From Deltaproteobacteria bacterium UBA5205 (GTDB taxonomy: Bacteria > Desulfobacterota > Syntrophorhabdia > Syntrophorhabdales > Syntrophorhabdaceae): a stretch of 64,000 nt of DNA. Shown here piece by piece: positions 8,644 to 17,142 of this stretch. Location of the stretch: contig DHVP01000048.1 in the NCBI GenBank assembly GCA_002412715.1, forward strand, positions 102,415-166,414, written 5' to 3'. Both the position numbers and the translations under genes were made by a program. How positions within the stretch are numbered: the first letter of the stretch is position 1; each line of letters begins with the position of its first letter. The notes beneath the pieces were generated by a model that had not been told where the DNA came from, did not search any database, and saw only the letters and a list, made by a program, of their open reading frames with translations.

Positions 8644-9633
8644 TCATTCCCCGTAAGAGAGCTGCTTCAAAAGTTCCATGGCGTGACGGGCCTCAGCGAC
8701 GGTGAGGCTGCCCAGGCCGCAGCTTGTCGTGAAGAGGATGCTGTCCGTATCGGGAGCGGTGAGTGCCGCGATCTTTTCGATGAAGGATGCGGCGCGGTCG
8801 CGCACGGAATCGGGCGTTTCCTTCATGACTTCCGAGGATGACGGTACGACACCGGGGGCGATCCACCCTCCCCTGCCGAGGAACTCCTTCAGGTCTTCAT
8901 TAAAATAGAAGACGGTGTCAAGATAACTGAAGGCGTCGTAATTGACAATATCCACGTCGGACTGAAACGGGACGGACCAATCCGTATTTCCGCATACATG
9001 GATGCCCCGGCGCGCCGGCAGGCCGTCCAGGACTTCATTGAGCGAGGAGATGACCTCTTCCCTGGGAATGGATATATAGGCCGATCCGAAGGAGACCATG
9101 TAGGGCTCGTCAAAGAAGATAATGATATCCACGCCCGGATACGCCGCCTGGATGGTCTTTATCATCCATTTTGCCTTCATGTGGAGGGCCTTCTTGATGA
9201 TATCGTAGAAGGCAAAATTATAGATGATGGGCTTGTCATTCTCGTCTTTCAGGCCAAGTCCCATGCTGAAGGGCCCGGTGACCTGGCACTTGATGAACTG
9301 GATATCGTCCTCTATTTCCCTGAGCCGCTCGAGGAACCGGTAGAAACCGGGCACATATCTCTGTGACATGGCAAACGCACCGGTGTTGTCGGCCGCTACG
9401 TTCTCGTAGAATTGCTCTATCCCGTCGGTGCGTCCCGTATCGATAAAAATGGTATTCTTCCCTTCGTCGCTGACGATGCAGGGCACCCCTTCCAGGAAAG
9501 GGTTATACATGTTTTCCAGCAGTGAACGTTTCGGCAGCTGCGGCCAGAAAGGTATTCCCCTGGACGTGGAAAAAATAAGGTCGATGGTTTCATCGACGTC
9601 TGTGAAAGGAAAACTGCCAATACCGGTTATCAT
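8644..9633 (-). CDS. Core MetE-like (UROD/MetE superfamily) methyltransferase
   Basis: A 329-residue protein that matches only the C-terminal catalytic half of cobalamin-independent methionine synthase. Likely zinc ligands are His212 and Cys214 (IHVCGNTDW) and Cys305 (FTTSCGLGSL); DEP at 175-177 is another barrel motif. The N-terminal folate-binding half of MetE is absent. Stand-alone 'core MetE' proteins described in anaerobes take the methyl group from a methylated corrinoid rather than folate; that role here is inference. It is the only minus-strand gene among transporters and is preceded by a GAGGGTG ribosome-binding site. Confidence 0.75.
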   Translation of the reverse strand: MITGIGSFPFTDVDETIDLIFSTSRGIPFWPQLPKRSLLENMYNPFLEGVPCIVSDEGKNTIFIDTGRTDGIEQFYENVAADNTGAFAMSQRYVPGFYRFLERLREIEDDIQFIKCQVTGPFSMGLGLKDENDKPIIYNFAFYDIIKKALHMKAKWMIKTIQAAYPGVDIIIFFDEPYMVSFGSAYISIPREEVISSLNEVLDGLPARRGIHVCGNTDWSVPFQSDVDIVNYDAFSYLDTVFYFNEDLKEFLGRGGWIAPGVVPSSSEVMKETPDSVRDRAASFIEKIAALTAPDTDSILFTTSCGLGSLTVAEARHAMELLKQLSYGE

Positions 9634-9715
9634 TTCACCCTCGTAAAATGGACTTTAGCGGCAATATTTAAGGAAATTTCTAACACAGGTGAGCCGGTGA
9701 AGTAAAGATAAAGAC

Positions 9716-9896
9716 GGGTTATGGGTAATAGGTTATGGGTTATGGGAAAGGCCTCAATGAATCTGAACGAAAGAGGAGTGAAACCGGAACGACGGAACAT
9801 GCTCATACAGCAGGCGCTGACCGCCCAGGAACCGGCTTGACCTTTGCAACGTCATGATTTTCCCATGACCCATAACCTCTTACCCATCACCCGCAG
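9716..9896. repeat. Long inverted array of 7-nt units with a 111-nt centre
   Basis: The left array (9716-9750) is GGGTTAT, GGGTAAT, AGGTTAT, GGGTTAT, GGGAAAG. The right array (9862-9896) is CCCATGA, CCCATAA, CCTCTTA, CCCATCA, CCCGCAG, close to its reverse complement. The centre (9751-9861) has no evident gene. Because the flanking genes (MetE-like and NupC) diverge, a terminator role does not explain it. The 9634-9959 spacer holds nothing else that I can identify. Confidence 0.7.
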
Positions 9897-9959
9897 TATT
9901 GCCAATCTTCACCATACCTGTTATCTTAATCCCAGTAAATTTATCCCCGGGATGATCAC

Positions 9960-11261
9960 GTGACAATCTACAATGCTGTGTCGGCTGCGGGTCTGCTCTG
10001 CTTCCTCGGATTTCTGCTCCTTTTTTCGCGGCATCGGCGGCGGGTGAGTCTCCGGGTCGTAGCCTGGGGCGTTGCGCTTCAGATCCTTTTCGCCCTTTTT
10101 GTCTTTCTTGTTCCCTTCGGATCACGTATCTTTCTTGTCCTCAATGACATCACCATGCAGGTCATCGAGAGCGCCTTCGAAGGGATTCGTTTTCTCTTCG
10201 GCCCCCTTGCGCTTTCTCCCGGAAAAGCCGGGTCACCGGGGTTTATACTGGCCTTTCAGGCTTTGCCCTCAATCATTTTCTTCGCGGCTCTCATGGAACT
10301 CCTCTATTATGCCGGGATAATGGAGCGTCTCATCGGGCTTTTCGCCAGGGTGTTCGTGAAGGTCATGGGCATCAGCGGCGCCGAGTCCCTGTGTGCCTCC
10401 GCTCAGATCTTTCTCGGGATCGAATCCAACCTTACGGTAAGGCCCTATCTCAAGGAAATGACCACATCGGAACTCATGGTAGTTCTCACGACGGGCATGG
10501 CCACCATAGCGTCGAGCGTACTCGGATTCTATGTCATTATTCTCGGGGGGGTCTTCCCGAACGTGGCGGGTCACCTCATCTCCGCTTCAATCCTGCTCGC
10601 CCCGGCCGCCATTGTGGCGGCCAAGGTGCTCTTCCCCGAGACGGATTCCCCGAAGACGCTGGGGAAGGTCGTCGCGGTGGAATACCAGAAAGCGGGGAAT
10701 CCCATTGAAGCCATCATCAACGGTGCCATGACGGGCGTCAGGATGCTCGTGGGAATCGCCGCCCTGCTCATCGCTTTCATAGGCCTTGTGGCCCTTTTCG
10801 ACAGCGGCCTTCTCTATCTTGGAAAGCTTATAGGACAGGTCACCGCTGCGAACGTCGATCTGTCCCTTAACCATTTGCTGGGTTATGTTTTCTATCCCTT
10901 CACCGTTGCCATGGGGGTTCCCCTAGAAGACGCGCCCCAGATCGCCCGCATACTGGGCGAGCGCATTGTCATGACGGAAGTCAAATCCTACCAGGATCTC
11001 AGCGCCCTCGTACAGGCCGGAAAGATCCTTCACCCGCGAAGCGTTTTCATCGCCACGTATGCCCTGTGCGGATTCGCACATATCCCGTCCCTTGCTATTT
11101 TTGTGGGTGGAACGTCAAGTCTGGTACCCGAGCGCACGAAAGACATAGCTCTTATCGGACTATGGGCGCTCCTTGCCGCGAATGTTGCCTGCTTCATGAC
11201 GGGGGCGGTGGCGGGAATATTCTACGCCGGAAGCGGGGGAATGCTCTTTAAGAATTTCTAG
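9960..11261 (+). CDS. NupC-type concentrative nucleoside transporter
   Basis: A 433-residue inner-membrane protein of the CNT family, which takes up nucleosides with H+ or Na+. Family features include the GIESNLTVRPYL and TTGMATIASSVLGFYV segments in the core, LISASILLAPAAIVAAK, and the late CGFAHIPSLAIFVGG motif. About ten hydrophobic segments are visible. The start is GTG 9960. The gene stands alone between an inverted repeat and a convergent MFS gene. Nucleoside specificity is assigned by family only. Confidence 0.88.
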   Translation: MTIYNAVSAAGLLCFLGFLLLFSRHRRRVSLRVVAWGVALQILFALFVFLVPFGSRIFLVLNDITMQVIESAFEGIRFLFGPLALSPGKAGSPGFILAFQALPSIIFFAALMELLYYAGIMERLIGLFARVFVKVMGISGAESLCASAQIFLGIESNLTVRPYLKEMTTSELMVVLTTGMATIASSVLGFYVIILGGVFPNVAGHLISASILLAPAAIVAAKVLFPETDSPKTLGKVVAVEYQKAGNPIEAIINGAMTGVRMLVGIAALLIAFIGLVALFDSGLLYLGKLIGQVTAANVDLSLNHLLGYVFYPFTVAMGVPLEDAPQIARILGERIVMTEVKSYQDLSALVQAGKILHPRSVFIATYALCGFAHIPSLAIFVGGTSSLVPERTKDIALIGLWALLAANVACFMTGAVAGIFYAGSGGMLFKNF

Positions 11262-11263
11262 CG

Positions 11264-11283
11264 GGTCTATACGTCATAAGACC
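11264..11283. terminator. Imperfect AGGTC-type hairpin between convergent genes
   Basis: A short imperfect inverted repeat built on GTCTATA and ATAAGAC lies just after the NupC stop and before the end of the MFS gene (11297). There is no T run. By position it may reduce read-through in both directions. It resembles the hairpins at 8597 and 23592. Confidence 0.4.
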
Positions 11284-11296
11284 TATGGTTCTTGAC

Positions 11297-12541
11297 CTAT
11301 ACTGTCTCCTCCTTCCTCACAAAAGACATCAGTACCGCGGAAACCACTGCCAGCCCGATCGCCGTCACGAAAGGGATGAAAAATGAGCCTGTCGCATCCC
11401 GGACGCTGCCGCCGAACCAGTGGGCAGCTATGGCGCCGAATGCGTAAAACGGGGTGAATGCCCCGATCACCGTTCCCAGTATCTCTTTTCTGAAGTAATC
11501 CCCGCCGCAGGCACCATAGAGAGGGAATGTCGCGCCGTAGAATATGCCCAGGAGGAAGATGCCGGTATTAAGCATGACGGCGTTATGCCCGGAAAGGACT
11601 ATCCAGACGATTGTCGCTGCAACGAAGATATTGGAGAGCACTATGGTTTTCTTTCGCCCCAGGTGGTCGGACAAAAGAGGTATCGTGAGGACCCCGGCCA
11701 CCTGCCCCATTCCATGCATCGTTGCAAGCAATGAGGCCCGATCGTAGGCAAAACCCAGTTCGTATCGCGCGTAATCCACCATGAAAGTTGTGATCATATA
11801 AAGAGTGGCACCGATTGAAAAATAGGAACCGGCGATCATCCAGAACCGTCTCGCCGAAAGGATCTCGCCATAGCAGGAGCCTTGTTTCGCCGGGGGCGCG
11901 GCCGCGGCGGAATCGCCGCCCTTTGTGCCCCAGGGAAGACTCCCTGTATCCTCCGGTTTGCTCCTGAGAACGACCGCGTTGATCACGATCATGACAAGGG
12001 CGGCCAGGCCGAGAATGTACCAGCAATACCGCCAGTTCCAATGCGCGACGATGATGGGGTAGAGTCGCCCCATCGATGCAAAGCCGAGACCGAACCCTGC
12101 CGAAAGTATGCCGAGGGCCATCCCCCTCTTATTGACGGCAAACCATCTCTGTACCAGGGTGATGATGGGCGTCCACATTGCGGCCGCCCCGATGCCGACG
12201 AAGCAGAATGTGAAGGCCGCCTGCCAGAATCCCTGGGCCATTCCCATAAAGAAAGTTCCCACCCCCAGGACCACCCCGAAGACCGGGATTACAACGCGGG
12301 CCCCCAGACGGTCCGTAAAATACCCCACAAAAGGCGAAAAAACGATGTACGCATAGAAATAGGCATTGAAGATCTCTCCGCCTTCCTTCCTCGTGATCCC
12401 CATGGTCCGTATCATCTCGGGCAGGATAACACCGTAACCCAGGCGTATGCCGTAATTGATGAAAAGGTTTACGAAACATACGGCCAGGATGATCCACGCC
12501 CAGTGAAACGTTCGCGACTTCGTCGTTTCGGTACCTTCCAT
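11297..12541 (-). CDS. MFS transporter, monocarboxylate / oxalate:formate antiporter-like
   Basis: A 414-residue major facilitator superfamily carrier with 12 predicted helices and a central hydrophilic loop rich in Ala and Pro (about 210-225). The GYFTDRLGARVVIPVFG motif between helices 2 and 3 is the MFS signature A, and SDHLGRKKTIV in the second half is its partner. The YGVILPEM and NAYFYAYIVFSPFVGYF segments resemble the oxalate/formate and monocarboxylate branch. No substrate genes lie nearby, so specificity remains open. Confidence 0.85.
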   Translation of the reverse strand: MEGTETTKSRTFHWAWIILAVCFVNLFINYGIRLGYGVILPEMIRTMGITRKEGGEIFNAYFYAYIVFSPFVGYFTDRLGARVVIPVFGVVLGVGTFFMGMAQGFWQAAFTFCFVGIGAAAMWTPIITLVQRWFAVNKRGMALGILSAGFGLGFASMGRLYPIIVAHWNWRYCWYILGLAALVMIVINAVVLRSKPEDTGSLPWGTKGGDSAAAAPPAKQGSCYGEILSARRFWMIAGSYFSIGATLYMITTFMVDYARYELGFAYDRASLLATMHGMGQVAGVLTIPLLSDHLGRKKTIVLSNIFVAATIVWIVLSGHNAVMLNTGIFLLGIFYGATFPLYGACGGDYFRKEILGTVIGAFTPFYAFGAIAAHWFGGSVRDATGSFFIPFVTAIGLAVVSAVLMSFVRKEETV

Positions 12542-12668
12542 TATAACGCCCCCTGTCTATAAGGTTGTCCTGTACCACATTCTAGGATACGGATACAAGG
12601 ATTGCAAGAATTGAAAAATCGCTGCGGCTGCCGGATGTGCCGGCTTTCCCTTTCCCGGGGGAACATGC

Positions 12669-12689
12669 TATAGTGACTAAAACACTATA
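12669..12689. promoter_or_regulatory. Perfect inverted repeat in the leader of the PC4-like gene
   Basis: TATAGTG (12669-12675) and CACTATA (12683-12689) form a 7-bp perfect inverted repeat around ACTAAAA. The repeat ends two bases before the GGAGG ribosome-binding site, and its left half contains a possible -10 box (TATAGT). It could be an operator or a hairpin that limits translation. Confidence 0.45.
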
Positions 12690-12700
12690 TGGAGGGCGCC

Positions 12701-12919
12701 ATGATAATCGGCGAGATACAAAAAATAGGTACGGACAAGATCATCGTGACGGTCAAGGAGTTTAAGGGAAAGACCTATGTCGACGTGAGGAATTTCTTCG
12801 AGAACGAACAGGGCGAAATGGTGCCGACAAAGAAAGGCGTCTCCCTGACTCCGGAGAATCTTGACGAATTGATCCGACTCCTCGGCGAGGCAAAGAAACA
12901 GTTGCCCAAAGAGACGTGA
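12701..12919 (+). CDS. PC4/Sub1-family single-stranded DNA-binding protein
   Basis: A 72-residue protein with the transcriptional coactivator p15/PC4 fold: a four-stranded sheet (IGEIQKIGTDKIIVTVKEF, then KTYVDVRNFFE) and a C-terminal amphipathic helix (LTPENLDELIRLLGEAKKQL). Bacterial PC4 proteins bind single-stranded DNA as dimers. I chose ATG 12701, which is 5 nt after GGAGG; the upstream ATG at 12689 overlaps that site. rarA starts 62 nt downstream, so a shared role in replication or repair is plausible. Confidence 0.85.
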   Translation: MIIGEIQKIGTDKIIVTVKEFKGKTYVDVRNFFENEQGEMVPTKKGVSLTPENLDELIRLLGEAKKQLPKET

Positions 12920-12981
12920 GACGGGGCCGTTGATGCACCTCTTCTGAGGAGGCAAAACGGTCAGGAGGGCAGGGAAAATAC

Positions 12982-14289
12982 GTGGAGCTTTTTTCAGACG
13001 ATACGGTTTTCAAGGGAAGGTCCCAGAAACCCCTTGCGGACAGGGTACGACCGAAATCGCTTGACGATGTCGTCGGTCAGGAGCATCTCCTCGGCGAGGG
13101 AAAGCTTCTCAGGGTGCTGATAGAACGGGGCGACGTACCCTCTTTCATATTCTGGGGCCCGAGCGGCGTCGGGAAAACAACGATTGGGTGGCTCATCGGC
13201 AGAATCATGAAGCTTCCCTACGTGTCCTTGTCCGCCGTATCCATCGGTATAAAAGAAGTGAAAGAGGTGATCCAGAAGGCAAGAAACCAGAGGATCATCC
13301 TTTTTATCGACGAATTTCACCGCTTCAACAAACTCCAACAGGACACGTTCCTGCCCCACGTCGAGAACGGGACCATCATCCTTATAGGCGCCACCACCGA
13401 AAACCCCTCTTTCGAGATCATATCCCCCCTTCTCTCCCGTATGCGGGTCCTCACATTGAAACCCCTCGTCGCGGCCGATCTCGTCAAGATCCTCGATCGG
13501 GCCCTCAGGGAGGACGAAGAATTGAAGGCCGCGAAGATCTCCATCGATCCCGAAACGGTCGAAGAGATCGCCTACCTGGCCGACGGTGATGCGAGGCGCG
13601 CCCTTAACCTCCTTGAGGTATGCTTCACGATGGTCAGAGAAGGCTCTTCGGGCAGTCCTGTCATCGATCACGAGACGGTCCAGGAGGCCTACCAGAAAAA
13701 GACAGCCCGCTATGACAAAACGGGGGAGATGCACTATGACCTCATCAGCGCACTCCACAAGAGCATGCGCGGTTCCGACGCCGACGCTTCCCTCTACTGG
13801 CTTGCCCGCATGATAGAGGGCGGCGAGGATCCCCTGTTCGTCATGCGCCGTCTTGTCCGCTTCGCCTCGGAGGACGTGGGCAATGCCGATCCCTACGCAC
13901 TGACGCTTGCGATCAGTGCCACCGAAGCATTTAAATTCATCGGACCCCCCGAGGGCTACCTCGCACTTGCACAGGCGGTCACATACCTGTCGTTGTGCCA
14001 GAAGAGCAATGCCGTCTACAGGGCATACGGCGCCGCGTCCCGCGACGCCAGGGACCTTCCCGGATACCCCGTCCCCATGCATATCCGCAACGCCCCGACC
14101 AGGCTCATGAATGAGCTTGGCTACGGCGAAGGATATCTCTACCCCCACGACCACCCCGAGGCACTCGTCAAACAGACTTACTTCCCCGATGAACTCCTCG
14201 GCAAAGAATACTACCGCCCCACCGACAGAGGCGAAGAGCGCCGTCTCAAGGCCTTCATGGAAAAGGTACGGAACTACCATAAGAAATGA
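12982..14289 (+). CDS. rarA: Replication-associated recombination protein RarA (MgsA), AAA+ ATPase
   Basis: A 435-residue AAA+ ATPase related to clamp-loader subunits, acting at stalled replication forks. It has the N-terminal RPKSLDDVVGQEHLLG box, Walker A GPSGVGKTTI (about residues 54-63), Walker B FIDEFHRF, sensor GATTENPSFE, and the C-terminal MgsA domain ending in YRPTDRGEE. Walker B has Phe where most homologues have Ile (DEIHRF). The start is GTG 12982 with GGAGGG upstream. It follows the PC4-like gene. Confidence 0.95.
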   Translation: MELFSDDTVFKGRSQKPLADRVRPKSLDDVVGQEHLLGEGKLLRVLIERGDVPSFIFWGPSGVGKTTIGWLIGRIMKLPYVSLSAVSIGIKEVKEVIQKARNQRIILFIDEFHRFNKLQQDTFLPHVENGTIILIGATTENPSFEIISPLLSRMRVLTLKPLVAADLVKILDRALREDEELKAAKISIDPETVEEIAYLADGDARRALNLLEVCFTMVREGSSGSPVIDHETVQEAYQKKTARYDKTGEMHYDLISALHKSMRGSDADASLYWLARMIEGGEDPLFVMRRLVRFASEDVGNADPYALTLAISATEAFKFIGPPEGYLALAQAVTYLSLCQKSNAVYRAYGAASRDARDLPGYPVPMHIRNAPTRLMNELGYGEGYLYPHDHPEALVKQTYFPDELLGKEYYRPTDRGEERRLKAFMEKVRNYHKK

Positions 14290-14345
14290 AGAGAGTATCC
14301 CTTCCACCCCTTCGTCGCTCCAGCGCAGGCTGGAATTACGGAAAA

Positions 14346-14373
14346 CGTGAAACTGAAACCTGAAACTTGCAAC
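14346..14373 (+). repeat. Tandem 7-nt units upstream of thiL
   Basis: Four units with a 7-nt period (CGTGAAA, CTGAAAC, CTGAAAC, TTGCAAC) run into the thiL promoter; the TTGCAA of the last unit is also the candidate -35 box. Just upstream, TCCAG (14320-14324) and CTGGA (14331-14335) form a small hairpin. Confidence 0.6.
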
Positions 14374-14396
14374 CCTCTTTCCGCCTGGGTTATTAT
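14367..14396 (+). promoter_or_regulatory. Probable promoter of thiL with a very short leader
   Basis: TTGCAA (14367-14372), an 18-nt spacer and TATTAT (14391-14396). ATG 14409 lies 12 nt after the -10 box, so the transcript would begin only about 6 nt before the start codon. No Shine-Dalgarno is present. Confidence 0.55.
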
Positions 14397-14408
14397 GTTC
14401 TTCCTGTT

Positions 14409-15374
14409 ATGGAGATATCGGAAAATAATTTCATCGCACTGGTTCGGAAATTCGCCGGAAAAAGTAATAGTATCGTCAGAGGCATTGGTGACGACGGCGC
14501 GGTCGCCGGTCTTTCGGCCGGTCAGTACGTCTTCGTGCAGGATGCGATGGCCGAGCACGTACATTTCGAGTTCTCCTTTATGGATCCCTATTACGTAGGC
14601 AAGAAGGCCCTCTATTCCAACATCTCCGATGTACTTGCCATGGGTGCGCAGCCCGTCTACTACCTCGTGACCGCGGGTATACCGGCGAAACTGTCGTCCC
14701 GGGACATGGTAAAGATATACCGCGGCATGAACCGGGCTGCCCGGGAATTCGGCGTTGCCCTTCTCGGCGGCGATACCGTGGCCACGGCGAGGGACTTCTT
14801 CATCGACATTTCGGTGATCGGAAAGCTGGCATCGGACAAATACTTTGGCAGGGACAAGGCGCGATCGGGTGACCTGATCGCAGTCACCGGAAAGCTGGGG
14901 GAGGCCGCCCTGGGTCTTAAAGTACTCAAAGAAGGTGCGGCAACGAAAGGTATGAAAGGCTGCATCGACCGCTTCCTGAGTCCCAGGCCGCCCTATGAGC
15001 TGTGGAAGGAACTGGTGAAAAATGATATAACAGATGTCATGATGGACATAAGCGATGGGCTCATCATGGACCTTTCGAGGATGATGGACGAAAGCAAAAA
15101 ACAGGCCTGCGTGCACCTTGAGAAGGTTCCCATGCCCGGCGCATTGCGAAAGAGCGGCCTTGAAGACCTTGCGTTTGCCGGCGGAGAGGACTATCAGCTG
15201 CTTTTTACCTTTCCACCGGACAAGCTGCCCGGGGTCGACGGCATGATACAAAGAGGTCACAAGATCACCATCATCGGCAAGGTAAGCTCCGGAAGGGGCG
15301 TCAGGGTCTTTCGAAACGGACTGGAAATCCAAACGCCGAAACAGGGCTATGATCATTTTGGGAGCGAAATTTGA
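14409..15374 (+). CDS. thiL: Thiamine-monophosphate kinase
   Basis: ThiL phosphorylates thiamine monophosphate to thiamine diphosphate with ATP. The 321 residues have the family's AIR-synthase-like layout: GIGDDGAV near the N terminus, a long acidic metal-binding loop, ALYSNISDVLAMGAQP, GGDT near residue 120, and MDISDGLIMDLSRM in the second domain. The start at ATG 14409 (MEISENNF) is chosen because upstream codons lie in promoter-like sequence. The stop overlaps the next gene's TTG by 4 nt (TTGA), so translation is coupled. Confidence 0.93.
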   Translation: MEISENNFIALVRKFAGKSNSIVRGIGDDGAVAGLSAGQYVFVQDAMAEHVHFEFSFMDPYYVGKKALYSNISDVLAMGAQPVYYLVTAGIPAKLSSRDMVKIYRGMNRAAREFGVALLGGDTVATARDFFIDISVIGKLASDKYFGRDKARSGDLIAVTGKLGEAALGLKVLKEGAATKGMKGCIDRFLSPRPPYELWKELVKNDITDVMMDISDGLIMDLSRMMDESKKQACVHLEKVPMPGALRKSGLEDLAFAGGEDYQLLFTFPPDKLPGVDGMIQRGHKITIIGKVSSGRGVRVFRNGLEIQTPKQGYDHFGSEI

Positions 15375-16330
15375 GCAAAACCACCTTCGTCAGAGACATC
15401 ACCGGTAATCAGCATGAGGTCAACGATCTCTTTGTGGTTACGAAAAAAGGCACCTACACGGCCAAGAACAACACCAGGTACATGATGGTAGGGCTCAAAG
15501 ACGCGACGGGGTCGATTGAAGGCAGGATATGGGAACGCGTCGACGAACTGGAAGGCCTCTTTGAGAAAGGCGACATAGTCTCCGTCAGGTCGAAGGCCCG
15601 GCTGTATCAGGACCGGCTGCAGCTGCATATCACCGACATCAGGAAACTGGATGCCGATCTCGCCGTCTGCGACATAGCCCACTTCTATCCCTGCGGCGAT
15701 AAAGAAGGGAGCCTCCTTCAGGAAGAGTATGCGGCAATCGTCAAGGAAATAAAGAATCCTCACCTCAAAGAACTTTTGAATACCTTCTCCGGTGACCGGC
15801 AGCTTCTGGACAGGTACTTTTCCTACCCGGCCTCCACGAGCGTACACCACGTCTGCATCGGCGGGCTGCTCGAGCACTCGCTCTCAGTGGCGAAGTTGGG
15901 CATCGCCGCCGCCTCTCTCATAGGAGGAGACCGGGATATCATAGTCACCGGCTGTATTCTGCACGATATCGGAAAGGTCCACGAACTGGACATACTGAGA
16001 GGCTTTAAATTCACCGACCGCGGGAGACTCCTCGGCCACATCACACTGGGAGTGATGATCCTCGAAGATCTTATTCGACGCACCGACGGTTTCCCCCAGG
16101 ACCTCACCGACATTCTCACACACATCGTAGTGAGCCATCACGGCCTGGAAGAATGGGGATCCCCCAAAAAACCGATGTTCCCGGAGGCAATCATCGTGCA
16201 TCATCTGGACAATCTGGATTCCAAGGTGATGGGCGTCAGGGAACATATGAAAGACAACATGGCAGATGAACGCTGGAGCGACTACCATCGGCTATATGAA
16301 GCGAAATATTATAAAATCACATCAGAGTGA
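15371..16330 (+). CDS. OB-fold/HD-domain protein, YhaM-like 3'-5' exoribonuclease
   Basis: A 319-residue protein with an N-terminal OB fold (about 10-95, with YMMVGLKDATGSIEGRIW) and an HD phosphohydrolase domain (about 155-300). HD ligands are visible in SVHHVCIGGLLEHS, CILHDIGKVHEL, VVSHHGLEEWGSP and AIIVHHLDNLDSK. This domain order matches YhaM/CBF1-type 3'-5' exonucleases active on RNA and DNA. The start is TTG 15371, overlapping thiL by 4 nt. The neighbour rsmE suggests a general RNA-metabolism group. Confidence 0.85.
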   Translation: MSKTTFVRDITGNQHEVNDLFVVTKKGTYTAKNNTRYMMVGLKDATGSIEGRIWERVDELEGLFEKGDIVSVRSKARLYQDRLQLHITDIRKLDADLAVCDIAHFYPCGDKEGSLLQEEYAAIVKEIKNPHLKELLNTFSGDRQLLDRYFSYPASTSVHHVCIGGLLEHSLSVAKLGIAAASLIGGDRDIIVTGCILHDIGKVHELDILRGFKFTDRGRLLGHITLGVMILEDLIRRTDGFPQDLTDILTHIVVSHHGLEEWGSPKKPMFPEAIIVHHLDNLDSKVMGVREHMKDNMADERWSDYHRLYEAKYYKITSE

Positions 16331-16339
16331 CGAGTTATC

Positions 16340-17092
16340 ATGGAAATAAGACGAGTATTTGTCGACAAACTGAAGATCAAGAACGGCATGGTTCTCGTGG
16401 CGGGACCGATGCACAAATACATCGTAGGGGTTCTGAGAAAACATCCCGGGGACAGGATCGATCTCATCGACGGGAAGGGTTATCTCTACCGTGCGACCAT
16501 CCAGAGCGTCAAGGGGAAAGAACTCTATCTTCAGGTAGTCGATGTCGTACATAAACCGCAGGAAAAAAGGCCCAAAGTCACCCTGTGCGTAAGCCCGATC
16601 AAGGGGCCCAGGATGGACTGGCTTGTAGAAAAAGCGACGGAGCTCGGGGCTGAGAAGATCGTGCCCACTGTATTCAAGAGGACTGTCGTGAAGTTCAATG
16701 ACCACGGGGGAGAAAAGATCGAACGGTGGAGAAGGATTACCGTGGAGGCTTCGCGTCAATCGGGAAGATTCACGATTCCCGAGATAGCCGAGCCGACACC
16801 GCTCAGGGGCATCTGCCCCGTAATCGGGGACGCGGACAAACGCGTGGTGCTCTACGAAAAGGAAAGACATACCACGCTTAAGGATGTCTTTGGCTTGAAG
16901 ACGGGCGACGCCGCCTGCATCGTTATAGGGCCTGAAGGGGGTATTGAGGAGACCGAGGCCGAGTGGCTGAAGGAAAACGGCTTTGTCGCCTGTACCCTGG
17001 GAGAGAATATATTCCGGACCGAGACAACGCCGCTCATCATTCTGTCGGTAATCCTCTATGAATACGCCGGGGCGGCGGGCAGCGAACAGTGA
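16340..17092 (+). CDS. rsmE: 16S rRNA m3U1498 methyltransferase RsmE
   Basis: This SPOUT-class enzyme methylates N3 of U1498 in 16S rRNA using S-adenosylmethionine. It has 250 residues: an N-terminal PUA-like domain (to about 70) and a trefoil-knot domain. The knot signature IGPEGGIEETEAEWL and the closing CTLGENIFRTETTPL are intact. It starts 9 nt after the HD gene. Function follows from the family and is well supported. Confidence 0.94.
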   Translation: MEIRRVFVDKLKIKNGMVLVAGPMHKYIVGVLRKHPGDRIDLIDGKGYLYRATIQSVKGKELYLQVVDVVHKPQEKRPKVTLCVSPIKGPRMDWLVEKATELGAEKIVPTVFKRTVVKFNDHGGEKIERWRRITVEASRQSGRFTIPEIAEPTPLRGICPVIGDADKRVVLYEKERHTTLKDVFGLKTGDAACIVIGPEGGIEETEAEWLKENGFVACTLGENIFRTETTPLIILSVILYEYAGAAGSEQ

Positions 17093-17142
17093 CATCCAAA
17101 CCGCGATCGTAGCCGCAAAAGCGAGACAAAGGAGACGGGTCT

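Noticed and set aside
12994..14307. Long open frame on the minus strand opposite rarA (437 codons)
   Set aside because: It lies wholly antisense to a well-conserved gene; the translation has no recognisable domain and reflects codon bias of rarA.
14274..15356. Open frame opposite thiL (360 codons)
   Set aside because: Antisense to thiL and without a ribosome-binding site or domain.
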